Source: Egicoccus sp. AB-alg6-2
GTDB taxonomy: Bacteria > Actinomycetota > Nitriliruptoria > Nitriliruptorales > Nitriliruptoraceae
Assembly: GCF_041821025.1 (NCBI RefSeq)
Contig: NZ_JBGUAY010000008.1
Coordinates: forward strand, 62,001 to 126,000
Length of the DNA: 64,000 nucleotides
Reading direction: 5' to 3'
This document shows, piece by piece, positions 33,646 to 42,829 of this stretch. Position numbers and translations under genes: made by a program. The notes under the pieces were generated by a model. The model was not told the origin of the DNA, searched no databases, and worked only from the letters and a program-made list of their open reading frames with translations. How positions within the stretch are numbered: the stretch's first letter is position 1; the number at the start of each line of letters is the position of its first letter.

Positions 33646-36495
33646 TCAGCGGCGCACCGGCAGGACCACGTGGCTGTCGCACGGACCGTCGTCGCTGCCG
33701 CAGCCGTGCTGGGAGTCGTAGTGGATCACCGCGACGGTCTGCGTGTCGAGGTATTGCGGTTCGATCTGCAGCGTGATCTGGTCCGAAGCGGTCACGGCCT
33801 GCGGCAACGTGACGCTCGCCTCGAGCAACGCCACCTCCGCGGCGAAGGTCGGGGTCGCCTCGACCGTCTCGGTCACCGCCAACACGCCGTCCGCGTACAG
33901 ACGCACGATCCAGCCGGCGCTGCCGAGGTCGCCGCACGCGGAGCACATCGCCCACCAGCGGGCCGTCAGCGTCCCGTCCAGCGTGACCTGCTCGCCGTCG
34001 AGGAACCAGGTCCAGTTGGGGTCGTGGATGTTGCGGGCGGCCGTGCCGTCGACGATGCCGCTGCCGCCGAGTGCGGTCCACGTGGCCGCCTCGGAACCGG
34101 AGAACGTGTCGTCGTGGCGCAGGAACGGCCCGTCGCAGGCCTGGACGTCCAGTCGTCCCTCGCCGGTGCAGCCGTCCTCGGTGTTGCCACGGAACCACAG
34201 CGTCTCGCCGGCGGCACCGGCGTCCGCAGCGTGCCGGACGCGCAGCGCCAGCGGGGCACGCAGGGTGCGGTCACCGTTGGTCGCGACGACATGCCCCTCG
34301 TAGTCGCCTTCGGCGAGTCGCGAGCCGTCGAGCGTGATCCGCAGGTTCGCCGTCGCACGGCCGTTGGCGGGCACGCGCACCTGGCGGTCCAGTTGCAGCC
34401 GCCATCCACGATCGGGAAGGGCGCGACCCTCGCCGCCGCGGTCGTTGCCGTCGCCCGGCTCGAACCGCAGCTGCCAGCGGCCGCCCTGGCCGGAGACGTC
34501 CTGGACGAGGAGCTGCTTCTCGACCACCGTGCGGGCACCCACCTCGACGACGCCGAAGTTGATGCTGCCACGTGCCAGCGTGCCGTCGGGATGGGCGGGA
34601 TGGTCGCGGTAGGTCTCGCCCAGCAGCGCCGGCGTGGTCGCCGCGGCGAAGGCGTCCACCATCCCCGCGCCCTGGTCGTGCACGGAGTAGGGCGCATCCG
34701 TGGCCGGGTCGACGAGCTGGACGGCGGTGTTCATCAGGGCCGTCTTCAGCATCGGCGGGGTCCAGTCGGGGTGCAGCTCGGTCAGCTGCGCCAGGATCCC
34801 GGCGACGTGCGGCGCGGCCATCGAGGTCCCACCGGCCTGTCCGTACCCGTCGGGCGAAGCCAGCTGACCGGCACGCGGCACCGACGAGGTGATGTCGTTG
34901 CCCGGCGCCACGACGTCGGGCTTGATCACGAAGTCGTCGTTGGGGCCGCGGCTGGAGAACCCGGTGACCTGGCCGACGATGGAGCGCGGCTCGCTCCACG
35001 CCAGCCGCAGGTCGGCGGTGGAGACGCCGTCGGCGCCGAACAGTTCGCGCAGGGCGTGGCCGTCCTCCTGGCTGATGGCGACCACCGGGATGCCCGGGGT
35101 CACCCCGGTCAGCGAGCCGGCGAAGTTGCCCGGCTCCTCGTTGTAGATCACGGCGGCGATCGCACCCGCCGCCTCGGCACTGGCGCCCTTGGTGCTGAAG
35201 GGCGCGATGCCGCGCTCGATCAGGGCGATGCGCCCGGCGGCAGCGGCACCGCAGTCGGCCGGGGTCAGCGCGAGACCGCAGTCGACGAACGGCGTGGTCT
35301 GGTCGGCGTCGGGGATGACCGATCCGGCCATCGGGACCATCTCGATGTCGAGGAGTCCCGCGTCGGGCACGGAGGCGAGGTAGGCGCGGTCGCCCGGATC
35401 GGTCGACGCGCCGACGGTCACCACGTCGTGTGCCGAGCCGGGACTGCCGATGGTGGAGTAGCCGGGTCCGGAGTTGCCGGCGGCCACGGCTGAGACGATG
35501 CCGGCGGCGGCCGCGTTGTTCAGCGCCTCGGACTCGGGCGAGTCCGGGTCGCCGTTCTCGCTGCCGAGGGACAGGTTCATCACGTCGGGGCCGCGTTCGG
35601 CCGCAGACTCGATGCCGAGCACCACGGACAGGTTGAGCCCGGTACCGGCGTCGCTGAGCACCTTGTACGCCCACACGTCGGCGTCCTTGGCCGGGCCGTC
35701 GTAGCGGGCGAGGCCGAGTGGGGTGTCGCCGTACGCAGCGGATCCCGCCGCCGTCCCCGCGACGTGGGTGCCGTGGCCGTGGGCGTCGGAGTGCCCGGCG
35801 GTCCAGGTCTCGTAGTGCTTGACCTTCGGGTGGGTGTCACCGGGATAGGTGGGGTCGCCACCGAACATCGGGTGGGTCCAGTCGATGCCGGTGTCCAGCA
35901 CGGCCACCGACTGGCCGGCGCCGGTCGCGCCGAGCTCCCAGACCTCCGGCGCCCGCGTGTGCGCGACGCTCTCGTCCATCAACGAGGTGACCTGCGTGAC
36001 CGGGTCGACGACCCGGACCGCGGGATGGGCGGCGAGTGCGGCGGCCGCTGCCGGGGTGGCGGCCACGCCGAGGCCGTTGAGGACGTAGGTCATGCGGGCT
36101 TCGCGGGTGCTGGTCACCCCTGCGGCGTCGCCGACCGGAAGCGTCAGCAGCCGCACGTCGAGGTCCTGCGTGGCCAGGTCCCCGAGAACGGCGTCCTGCT
36201 GCGCGCGCAGCCAGGCCCGGTGGGCGGCGAGGTCGAAGCCGTCACCGGCCTGTGCCGCCGCCACCGCCGCGGGGGTGCCCTCCAGTCGGACGATGTAGGC
36301 GCCGTGGCCGGCGCCGAGCCCGAGATCCGGCGCGGCGAGGTCGAGTTCGACGTGACCGAGCAGTTCGTCGCCGATCGGAGTGGTCGGCGACAGCAGCGGC
36401 GTGGGCTCGAGCAGTGACGGCGCCGGTACGAAACCCAGCAGCGACAGTGACGCGATGCCGACCATGGCGGTCGACGCGCGCAGACGTCCGGTCAT
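33646..36495 (-). CDS. Secreted subtilisin-like serine protease (S8 family) with PA domain
   Basis: 949 residues from ATG 36495. Residues about 1-30 form a signal peptide (MTGRLRASTAMVGIASLSLLGFVPAPS). A prodomain of the I9 inhibitor type lies at about 60-165. The catalytic domain starts near 185: Asp201 in VAVLDTGIDWTHP, His241 in DAHGHGTHVAG, oxyanion Asn341 in VAAGNSG, Ser558 in GGTSMAAPHVAG. A protease-associated (PA) insert lies at about 400-495. The C-terminal 390 residues include a beta-sandwich (fibronectin-like) part and two cysteine-rich stretches (QACDG, MCSACGD, GCGSDDGPCDSH). It is exported and digests external protein; no sortase or anchor motif is evident. Confidence 0.94.
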   Translation of the reverse strand: MTGRLRASTAMVGIASLSLLGFVPAPSLLEPTPLLSPTTPIGDELLGHVELDLAAPDLGLGAGHGAYIVRLEGTPAAVAAAQAGDGFDLAAHRAWLRAQQDAVLGDLATQDLDVRLLTLPVGDAAGVTSTREARMTYVLNGLGVAATPAAAAALAAHPAVRVVDPVTQVTSLMDESVAHTRAPEVWELGATGAGQSVAVLDTGIDWTHPMFGGDPTYPGDTHPKVKHYETWTAGHSDAHGHGTHVAGTAAGSAAYGDTPLGLARYDGPAKDADVWAYKVLSDAGTGLNLSVVLGIESAAERGPDVMNLSLGSENGDPDSPESEALNNAAAAGIVSAVAAGNSGPGYSTIGSPGSAHDVVTVGASTDPGDRAYLASVPDAGLLDIEMVPMAGSVIPDADQTTPFVDCGLALTPADCGAAAAGRIALIERGIAPFSTKGASAEAAGAIAAVIYNEEPGNFAGSLTGVTPGIPVVAISQEDGHALRELFGADGVSTADLRLAWSEPRSIVGQVTGFSSRGPNDDFVIKPDVVAPGNDITSSVPRAGQLASPDGYGQAGGTSMAAPHVAGILAQLTELHPDWTPPMLKTALMNTAVQLVDPATDAPYSVHDQGAGMVDAFAAATTPALLGETYRDHPAHPDGTLARGSINFGVVEVGARTVVEKQLLVQDVSGQGGRWQLRFEPGDGNDRGGEGRALPDRGWRLQLDRQVRVPANGRATANLRITLDGSRLAEGDYEGHVVATNGDRTLRAPLALRVRHAADAGAAGETLWFRGNTEDGCTGEGRLDVQACDGPFLRHDDTFSGSEAATWTALGGSGIVDGTAARNIHDPNWTWFLDGEQVTLDGTLTARWWAMCSACGDLGSAGWIVRLYADGVLAVTETVEATPTFAAEVALLEASVTLPQAVTASDQITLQIEPQYLDTQTVAVIHYDSQHGCGSDDGPCDSHVVLPVRR

Positions 36496-36616
36496 GTGCG
36501 TTGCTCCCTCTCGTACGTGCTCCCGGTGACGGGTTCCCGGTGTTCCGTACGACTCAACGTCCACCGACCGATCGGGTGACGGCGACGGGGCAGATCGCGC
36601 GAGCTGCGTCCTGCGG

Positions 36617-37861
36617 TCAGGCGCGTCGGCGCTGCAATCGGACCCCGACGAGGGCGCCGAGCAGGGCGACCGTGATCGCGACACCCATCGCCCAGCGTGG
36701 GCCGACGAGGTCCGCGGCGGCCCCGTCGATCAGCGCCGCGACGGGACGGTTGCCGAGGAACGCCACGCTCCACAGCGCCATGACCCGACCCCGCAATCGG
36801 TCCGGCACCCGGCGCTGCAGGACGGTCGTGAACCCGGTCAGGGCGAGCACGAACCCGACACCGGTCAGCCCGAAACCGGCCACCGCCACCCATGCGGCCG
36901 GCGAGATGGCGGACACGAGAAGTCCCGCGGCGACCACGGTGCAGCCGCCGGTGGCGACCTCCAGGCTGCCGATGCGGCGCTGGAGCGGTCCTGACATCGC
37001 CGCCGCCGGGACGGCCGCGACCCCGAACGCGCTGACGAGGCCGGCCGCCAACGCGTCACCGCCGCCGACGGCCTCGGCCAGGGCCGGCGCGAGGGTGATC
37101 ATCGGGTCCGCGGCGAAGCCCGTCGCGGCGACCCCGCCCAGCAGCAGGAGCAGACCCGGCTCGCTCCGCACGTGCCGCAGGCCCGCCCGGACGGATCGGT
37201 CGCGGTCACGGTGCTCCTCACGTGGGCGCGGACGGATCACCAGCAGGGCGCCGATCAGCACCAGGAACGTCACCGCGTTGATGACGAACGCCAGCTCGGC
37301 ACCGAGCGTGGCCAGGAGCACGCCGGCCGTCGCCGGTCCCAGCGCGCGCCCGAGGTTGAAGGTCAACGATGTCAGGGCGACCGCGCCTTCGAGGTCGGCG
37401 TCGTCGACCAGTGCCGGCACCAGCGCGTTGAGGGTCGGCGCCGACACTGCCTGACCGAGACCGATGCCGAACGCGGCCGCGAGGATGGGCCACGCCCCGG
37501 GCATGGCGTCCACGCCCCACCACACCGCCGCGACCGCCAACGCGGTTGCCGCGGCTGCCGCGGCCGACTGCGAGGTCAGCAGCAGTCGCCGTCGATCGAC
37601 CCGGTCGGACAGCGCGCCGCCGAGCGGTGAGAACAGCAGCAGCGGTCCGAACTGTGCCACCGAGACCAGCCCGACCAGCAGCGCCGACCCGCTCAGCCGG
37701 TAGACCACCACGGCGGCCGTGACGTTGAACAGCCAGTTGCCGCTGTTGGACACGGCGTTTCCGAAGAACCAGGGGCCGAATGTCCGGTCGCGCAGCAGCG
37801 CGGCCGTCGAGCGCGGGCCGGGAGGGGTCGACGGCGGTGGCGGAGTGGTCACGGTCGTCAC
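36617..37861 (-). CDS. Major facilitator superfamily transporter
   Basis: About 414 residues from GTG 37861 (GTG 37852 also possible); the frame is open to 38074 but the upstream residues are unlike a transporter. Twelve hydrophobic segments are visible. The MFS loop 2-3 signature is SDRVDRRRLLL near 90, and the second half repeats it in RVPDRLRGRVMALWS. This is the pattern of enterobactin exporter/MFS drug-export-like proteins (EntS-type). The substrate is unknown. Its upstream neighbour on the other strand is the cyclopropane synthase gene, with the start sites 126 bases apart. Confidence 0.9.
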   Translation of the reverse strand: MTTVTTPPPPSTPPGPRSTAALLRDRTFGPWFFGNAVSNSGNWLFNVTAAVVVYRLSGSALLVGLVSVAQFGPLLLFSPLGGALSDRVDRRRLLLTSQSAAAAAATALAVAAVWWGVDAMPGAWPILAAAFGIGLGQAVSAPTLNALVPALVDDADLEGAVALTSLTFNLGRALGPATAGVLLATLGAELAFVINAVTFLVLIGALLVIRPRPREEHRDRDRSVRAGLRHVRSEPGLLLLLGGVAATGFAADPMITLAPALAEAVGGGDALAAGLVSAFGVAAVPAAAMSGPLQRRIGSLEVATGGCTVVAAGLLVSAISPAAWVAVAGFGLTGVGFVLALTGFTTVLQRRVPDRLRGRVMALWSVAFLGNRPVAALIDGAAADLVGPRWAMGVAITVALLGALVGVRLQRRRA

Positions 37862-37987
37862 GCTATCCGGCAGGCACGCGGCGCCGTTGCAGCGCCGCGA
37901 CGCGAGTCCACGCTCCACGCGACCGTCAGCCGGGCCTTCGCACGTTCGCCGGTGGCCGGCTGCACCGCGGCGGGGGAAGATCGACCC

Positions 37988-39289
37988 ATGCGGACGTCGT
38001 TGGTGGCCCCGCCGGATCGGGCCGCGGAGATCGTGCGTCGGGTGCATGCCCGGCTCGCGGCGCGTGGCAGCCACCTGCCCCTGCGGCTGTGGAACGGACG
38101 CGAACTGGGACCGGAGGACGCCGGGTTCCGCATCGTCCTGGCGCAGCCGTGGTCGTTGCGTGCGGTCGCGTCGTTGCGCGACGACCTGCGGGCCGGTGAG
38201 GCCTACCTCGCCGGTGCCATCGACGTCGAGGGATCGATGGTCGCGGCGCTGCGCGCGATCGATCGACTACGCGGCGAACTCGCGGCACGGGACAAGCTCG
38301 CGCTCGCCAGTGCGGCCCTGCGTATGCCACCGGAACCGGCTGGGCTGCAGCGCCGCCGTGCGCAGCTCGACGGGCCGGCACATTCGCGCGAACGGGACGC
38401 GGCGGCGGTCCGCCACCACTACGACGTCGGCAACGACTTCTACGCACTGGTGCTCGGCGACGACCTCGTCTACTCGTGCGCCTACTTCGACGACGCGGGC
38501 GCGGCGGCCGCCGCACACGACCGCGAGGCGCTGGCGCGGGCCCAGCACCGCAAACTCGCGTTGATCTGCCGCAAACTCGACCTCCGGTCCGGCGAACGCC
38601 TGCTCGACGTCGGGTGCGGTTGGGGCGCACTGGTCGTCCACGCCGCCCGCCACCACGGCGTGCACGCCGTCGGGATCACCCTCTCGCCACGGCAGGCGGA
38701 GCTCGCCGCGGAGCGGGTCAGCGCCGCCGGGCTCGACGACCGGGTGCGCATCGAGGTACGCGACTACCGCGACGTGCGCGACCGGTTCGACGCGGTGGCC
38801 TCGGTCGGCATGGTCGAGCACGTCGGCGTCGATCTGCTGCCGACCTACGTTCGAACCCTCCGCGAACATCTCACGCCGGCCGGGCGGCTGCTCAACCACG
38901 GGATCACGACGGGACGGCGGGCGGTCGTGCGCGACTTCGCCCGCGATCCCGACACCTTCGTCGGCCGCTATGTCTTCCCCGACGGTGCCCTGGTCCCCGC
39001 CCACCACATGGTGCGCGAGCTCGAACTCGGTGGATTCGAGGTGTACGACCTCGAGCAGCTGCGCCCCCACTACGCGCTGACGCTGGAGCACTGGGCCGCG
39101 AACCTCGAGGCGGACCTCACCCGGGCGCGTGACCTCGTCGGTGAGACCACCACACGCGTGTGGCGGGCCTACCTCGCCGGTTCGGCACTGGGATTCGCGT
39201 CCGGGGACCTCGGCGTGGTCCAGATCCTTGCCGGCCGTGAGCGCACCCGGTTGCCGCTCGATCGGCGTCGCATGCTGCTCGCGGGCTGA
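37988..39289 (+). CDS. Cyclopropane-fatty-acyl-phospholipid synthase (Cfa/CMAS family)
   Basis: 433 residues from ATG 37988, with GGGGGAAGA upstream. The N-terminal domain is followed by the CMAS core with HHYDVGNDFYALVLGDDLVYSCAYF, the SAM site RLLDVGCGWGAL, SVGMVEHVG, and GRLLNHGITTG. It transfers a methylene group from SAM to unsaturated acyl chains of phospholipids at the membrane surface. This supports membrane adaptation to stress. The convergent downstream gene is a terpenoid-cyclase-like protein. Confidence 0.95.
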   Translation: MRTSLVAPPDRAAEIVRRVHARLAARGSHLPLRLWNGRELGPEDAGFRIVLAQPWSLRAVASLRDDLRAGEAYLAGAIDVEGSMVAALRAIDRLRGELAARDKLALASAALRMPPEPAGLQRRRAQLDGPAHSRERDAAAVRHHYDVGNDFYALVLGDDLVYSCAYFDDAGAAAAAHDREALARAQHRKLALICRKLDLRSGERLLDVGCGWGALVVHAARHHGVHAVGITLSPRQAELAAERVSAAGLDDRVRIEVRDYRDVRDRFDAVASVGMVEHVGVDLLPTYVRTLREHLTPAGRLLNHGITTGRRAVVRDFARDPDTFVGRYVFPDGALVPAHHMVRELELGGFEVYDLEQLRPHYALTLEHWAANLEADLTRARDLVGETTTRVWRAYLAGSALGFASGDLGVVQILAGRERTRLPLDRRRMLLAG

Positions 39290-39316
39290 CCGGTTGCGGA
39301 TGCCCTCCGGGGTCGC

Positions 39317-40285
39317 TCAGGCAGCGTCCCACCATCGCAGGACCCGCAGTGCCCGCAGGGTCACCCACCGGGACGGCCTGCCCTCGCCGTCGTCGACGGC
39401 GAACCAGGACCGCCCGGTCGGGTTCCCGTCGAGTGCCCACGTGCCGTCGTCGGAGCGTCGGGAACGGACGTGTTCGACCGGCTCGCCCAGGCGGGGATCC
39501 GGCGGGGCCCCGGTCAGGTCCGCCGCCGAACGGAAGTGGTCGAGGCCACGGAGCACGTCGTGGTGCCACCGGTTGGGATGCAGGAACAACAGGTAGCGCT
39601 CGTCGGCGGGCTCGCCGGTGCTGAGGCGGCGGAACAGCGCGCGCCGCAGCAGGTACTCCTCGCCGGAACGGCGCGCCTCGCGGGACGCCGGGGTACCGCC
39701 GGTGACCCGTTCGTACGCCAGCAGTCCCTCGAGGACGTTGATCGTGGTGTCGAACGACGACCGGGTCGAACCGCGCTCGGCCTCGCAGTTCCAGCCGCCG
39801 TCGTCCAGGCGTTCGCCGACGAGGCGGTCGACGGGGCTCATGTCGACGCCGAAGTAGGCGCCGTTGGCGACCGTGATGCCGTTGATGCACGGCTCGACCT
39901 CGCCCTCCCAGTACGGCTGGTCGTCGTGCTCCCACCGGCAGTTGGCACCGATCAGTGCCACCATGCGCTGCGCCCGCTCGGACGCCGGGTCGAGTCCGAA
40001 CTCGCGGAGTTGGGTCAGCACGTGGGTGGTGGACGTCCACGGCTGTCCGGGCTCGTCGCCGCCCCAGACGTAGTCGGCGGGGAAGTGCGCTCCGCCGGCC
40101 CAGCGCCCGTCTTCGTCCTCGACCTCGAGCAGCCGCGCGCCCCAGCCCTGCGTCTCGACCTTGGACCGCTCGGCCCGCCACGCCGACTCGGGCGCATCCA
40201 GCAGGTCCCGCAGCACCTGCCAGCGGATGGCGGGGTCGGCCCGCTGCGGGTCGAGCAGCCAGTCGGTCACCGCGTCGGCGGTCAT
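39317..40285 (-). CDS. Terpenoid cyclase/prenyltransferase-fold protein (squalene-cyclase-like)
   Basis: About 322 residues from ATG 40285 (40330 is an alternative); neither has a strong ribosome-binding site. The sequence shows repeated alpha-helical QW-like patterns: DPAIRWQVLRDLL, QPWTSTTHVLTQLREFGL, DDGGWNCE and SDDGTWALDGN. They suggest an alpha/alpha-barrel as in squalene cyclase. The DxDD catalytic motif of class II cyclases is not evident, so enzymatic cyclisation is not supported. Homologues exist in other actinobacteria as unassigned proteins. The convergent cyclopropane synthase may only be a neighbour. Confidence 0.7.
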   Translation of the reverse strand: MTADAVTDWLLDPQRADPAIRWQVLRDLLDAPESAWRAERSKVETQGWGARLLEVEDEDGRWAGGAHFPADYVWGGDEPGQPWTSTTHVLTQLREFGLDPASERAQRMVALIGANCRWEHDDQPYWEGEVEPCINGITVANGAYFGVDMSPVDRLVGERLDDGGWNCEAERGSTRSSFDTTINVLEGLLAYERVTGGTPASREARRSGEEYLLRRALFRRLSTGEPADERYLLFLHPNRWHHDVLRGLDHFRSAADLTGAPPDPRLGEPVEHVRSRRSDDGTWALDGNPTGRSWFAVDDGEGRPSRWVTLRALRVLRWWDAA

Positions 40286-40357
40286 GCGGGGCACCGTGAC
40301 CGATGAGTCGGGACCCCTCGCGTCGTCCATCCCAGGACCGAGTCGTCAGGAAGCGCC

Positions 40358-40705
40358 GTGGCCATGGAGAAGCCCACGACGGCGTCCGGCCGCGAGCGAG
40401 GGTCGGTGCGGGGTCGGGTCCTGGTGGTCGGTGTCCCGGCACCGGACGGACCCCACGCCGTCCACGCGCTGTGCGGCACGCTTCGAGACCGTCTGCTGGC
40501 CAGCGACGCCGAGGTCGCGGTGCTCGACGTGGCCGCGCTCGTGGACCCCGATGCCGCCACCGTCGAAGCGCTGGCACGTGTGCTGCTGACGGCACGTCGG
40601 CTCGGGCGAACCGTGCGCCTGCGCCAGCCCTCGCCGCGACTGACCGAACTGCTGCACCTGTTCGGGCTCGACGACGTGCTGCCCACCGATTCGGCGCCCA
40701 CCTAG
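40358..40705 (+). CDS. STAS-domain protein
   Basis: 115 residues from GTG 40358, with AGGAAG five bases upstream. The core [56 protein letters not shown] is a STAS domain similar to MlaB and anti-anti-sigma factors. The Ser/Thr phosphorylation site of anti-anti-sigma proteins is Asp-Ala-Ala-Thr here, and whether Thr is phosphorylated cannot be told. It is transcribed divergently from the cyclase-like gene and overlaps the sigma factor gene end by four bases in convergent orientation. Confidence 0.8.
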   Translation: MAMEKPTTASGRERGSVRGRVLVVGVPAPDGPHAVHALCGTLRDRLLASDAEVAVLDVAALVDPDAATVEALARVLLTARRLGRTVRLRQPSPRLTELLHLFGLDDVLPTDSAPT

Positions 40706-41697
40706 ACGTCGAGGTGGATGGGCAGACCGAATCGCGGGAACAGCCGTGCCGTGTCGAGGAAGCTGTTGAAGGCGAGGATCTCGCCGTCGACGATCTCGAG
40801 CACCTGCAACGCCCACGCCGTGTGGCCGCCGTCGGGGTCGGGCCGGTACTGCGCGAACGCCGGCATGCCGTTGGCCTCCACCGGCAGCAGCCGGGACCCA
40901 CGGCACTTGTCCGGGCCGGGACTGACCATCCAGGCGACCAGTTCGTCGCGCCCCTGCAGCCACAGGTCGTAGGGCGGCATGTTCTGGATCGCGTCCTCGC
41001 GCAGCAGCGCCGCCAGGGCGTCCATGTCGTAGCGCTCGAACGCGTCGACGTAGCGGGCGAGCAGTTCCGCCTGGGCCGGATCGTCCGGGCGCAGCGGTTC
41101 GGTCTCGGTCGGCGGGCGCTTGGCCAGGGTGGCACGCGCGCGCTGCAACGCCGAGTTGACCGACGCCACGGTCGTGTCCAGCAGCTCCGCGACCTCGTCG
41201 GCGTGCCACTGCAACACCTCACGCAGGATCAGCACCGCACGCTGACGTGCCGGCAGATGCTGCAGCGCCGCGACCAGTGCCAGCCGGAGCGAGTCACGCG
41301 CCACCACCATCTCGGCCGGATCGCTGGCCATCGGGAGCACCGCGCCGTCCGGCGCCGGCTCGACCCAGGTCGTGGCGTCGCGCTCGATCAGCTCGGCGGC
41401 CGAGACCGTGGTGGCGGGTCCGAGGTCCATCGGGCGGGCACGTCGCTTCCGTCCCCTCAACTGGTCCAGGCAGACGTTGGTCGCGATGCGGTACAGCCAG
41501 GTCCGTAGCGACGAGCGGCCCTCGAAGCGATCGTGGGCGCGCCAGGCGCGGACCAGCGTCTCCTGCACCGCGTCGTCGGCTTCGAAGGTCGAGCCGAGCA
41601 TGCGGTAGCAGTAGCCGGTCAGCTCGCGCCGGTAGGGCTCGAGCTGGGCGAGCACCGCGTCGGCCGGGGCCGGCGGGGTCGTGACGAGACCGCTCAT
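40702..41697 (-). CDS. ECF-type RNA polymerase sigma factor with C-terminal SnoaL-like domain
   Basis: 331 residues from ATG 41697, with GAGAGGTGG upstream. Sigma region 2: [57 protein letters not shown]. Region 4: [44 protein letters not shown]. The C-terminal 110 residues form a SnoaL-like (NTF2-fold) domain ([17 protein letters not shown], then [17 protein letters not shown]). This is the SigG/TIGR02960-like group with a tail that may act as its own control domain. No anti-sigma gene is adjacent; the STAS gene at 40358 is the nearest regulator-like neighbour. Confidence 0.92.
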   Translation of the reverse strand: MSGLVTTPPAPADAVLAQLEPYRRELTGYCYRMLGSTFEADDAVQETLVRAWRAHDRFEGRSSLRTWLYRIATNVCLDQLRGRKRRARPMDLGPATTVSAAELIERDATTWVEPAPDGAVLPMASDPAEMVVARDSLRLALVAALQHLPARQRAVLILREVLQWHADEVAELLDTTVASVNSALQRARATLAKRPPTETEPLRPDDPAQAELLARYVDAFERYDMDALAALLREDAIQNMPPYDLWLQGRDELVAWMVSPGPDKCRGSRLLPVEANGMPAFAQYRPDPDGGHTAWALQVLEIVDGEILAFNSFLDTARLFPRFGLPIHLDV

Positions 41698-41832
41698 CAG
41701 TCCACCTCTCGACGTCACGGCGGGACCCGTGGATCATTGCACGATGGCCAGTCGCCGTCCGGTCCGCATTTGTGCGGATTCGCAGCGCGTGCGCTGGCAC
41801 GCTGGCGGCCCAGACGGGTGGGAGGCGACGAC

Positions 41833-42786
41833 ATGGCACGTGCGACCTGGAGCGGATCCATCAGCTTCGGCCTCGTGAGCGTCCCGGTCCAGTTGTTCAC
41901 GGCGGTTCGGAGCCATTCCGTGCGCTTCACGCAGCTGCACCGCGACACCGGCAACCGGGTCCGCAACAAGCGCGTCGACGAGCAGACCGGCGAGGAGGTC
42001 GCCTACGACGACATCGTGAAGGGCTACGAGGTGGCCGACGACCAGTACGTCGTGGTCGACCCGGACGAACTCGACGAACTCGACCCCGAGGCCTCGCGGC
42101 TGATCGACATCGAAGACTTCGTCGACCTGCGTGAGATCGACCCGCTGTACTACGACCGCGCCTACTACCTGATGCCCGCGGGCGAGGCGGCCGCAAAGCC
42201 GTACAAGCTGCTCGCCGACGCGATGGAGCGGGCGGACAAGGTCGCCGTCGCGCGCTTCGTCATGCGCAACAAGGAGTACCTCGCCGCCGTGCGGGCGCGC
42301 GACGGTCTGCTGCTGCTGTCCACCATGCACTACGCCGACGAGGTCGCCGACCCCGCCGACCTCGACGCGACCGACACGCTCGAACAGGTCGACGTCGCGC
42401 CACGCGAGCTCGCGATGGCCGAGCAGCTCATCGACTCCCTGGTCGCGGAGTTCGATCCGACGAGGTACCGCGACGAGTACCAGGAGCGCGTCACGGCCTT
42501 CCTCGAGGCGAAGGCCGAAGGCCAGCAGGTCGAGATCACGCCGCCCGAGCGCGACACCGGTGGGGTCATCGACCTGATGGCGGCGCTGGAGCAGAGCCTC
42601 GACCGGGCGAAACGGGACCGAGGCAGCGGTGGCGGCAGGTCCGCCGCCCGCGACTACGGTGCGATGAGCAAGGACGAGTTGTACGAGCTCGCGCAGGAAC
42701 GGGACCTGCCGGGGCGGTCCTCGATGAGCAAGGAGGAACTCGCTCAGGCGCTGGCCGCGGGCGAGAACACCTCGAAGGCCAGCTGA
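41833..42786 (+). CDS. ku: Ku protein for non-homologous end joining
   Basis: 317 residues from ATG 41833, with GGAGG upstream. It begins ARATWSGSISFGLVSVPVQLFTAV and includes the bacterial Ku core (DYYDRAYYLMPAGEAAAKPYKLLADAM; VMRNKEYLAAVRARDGLLLLSTMHYADEV). After about 265 a lysine/arginine-rich tail has two SAP- or Rho-N-like motifs (MSKDELYELAQERDLPGRSS; MSKEELAQAL), which in other Ku proteins bind DNA or extend the ring. Homodimeric Ku rings hold DNA ends and recruit LigD. A free LigD polymerase domain is 14 kb upstream. Next on the same strand is a coiled-coil gene. Confidence 0.95.
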   Translation: MARATWSGSISFGLVSVPVQLFTAVRSHSVRFTQLHRDTGNRVRNKRVDEQTGEEVAYDDIVKGYEVADDQYVVVDPDELDELDPEASRLIDIEDFVDLREIDPLYYDRAYYLMPAGEAAAKPYKLLADAMERADKVAVARFVMRNKEYLAAVRARDGLLLLSTMHYADEVADPADLDATDTLEQVDVAPRELAMAEQLIDSLVAEFDPTRYRDEYQERVTAFLEAKAEGQQVEITPPERDTGGVIDLMAALEQSLDRAKRDRGSGGGRSAARDYGAMSKDELYELAQERDLPGRSSMSKEELAQALAAGENTSKAS

Positions 42787-42829
42787 CCGCCGGCACGACC
42801 CACCGTTCCGCATCGATCGAGCGCGCCCG

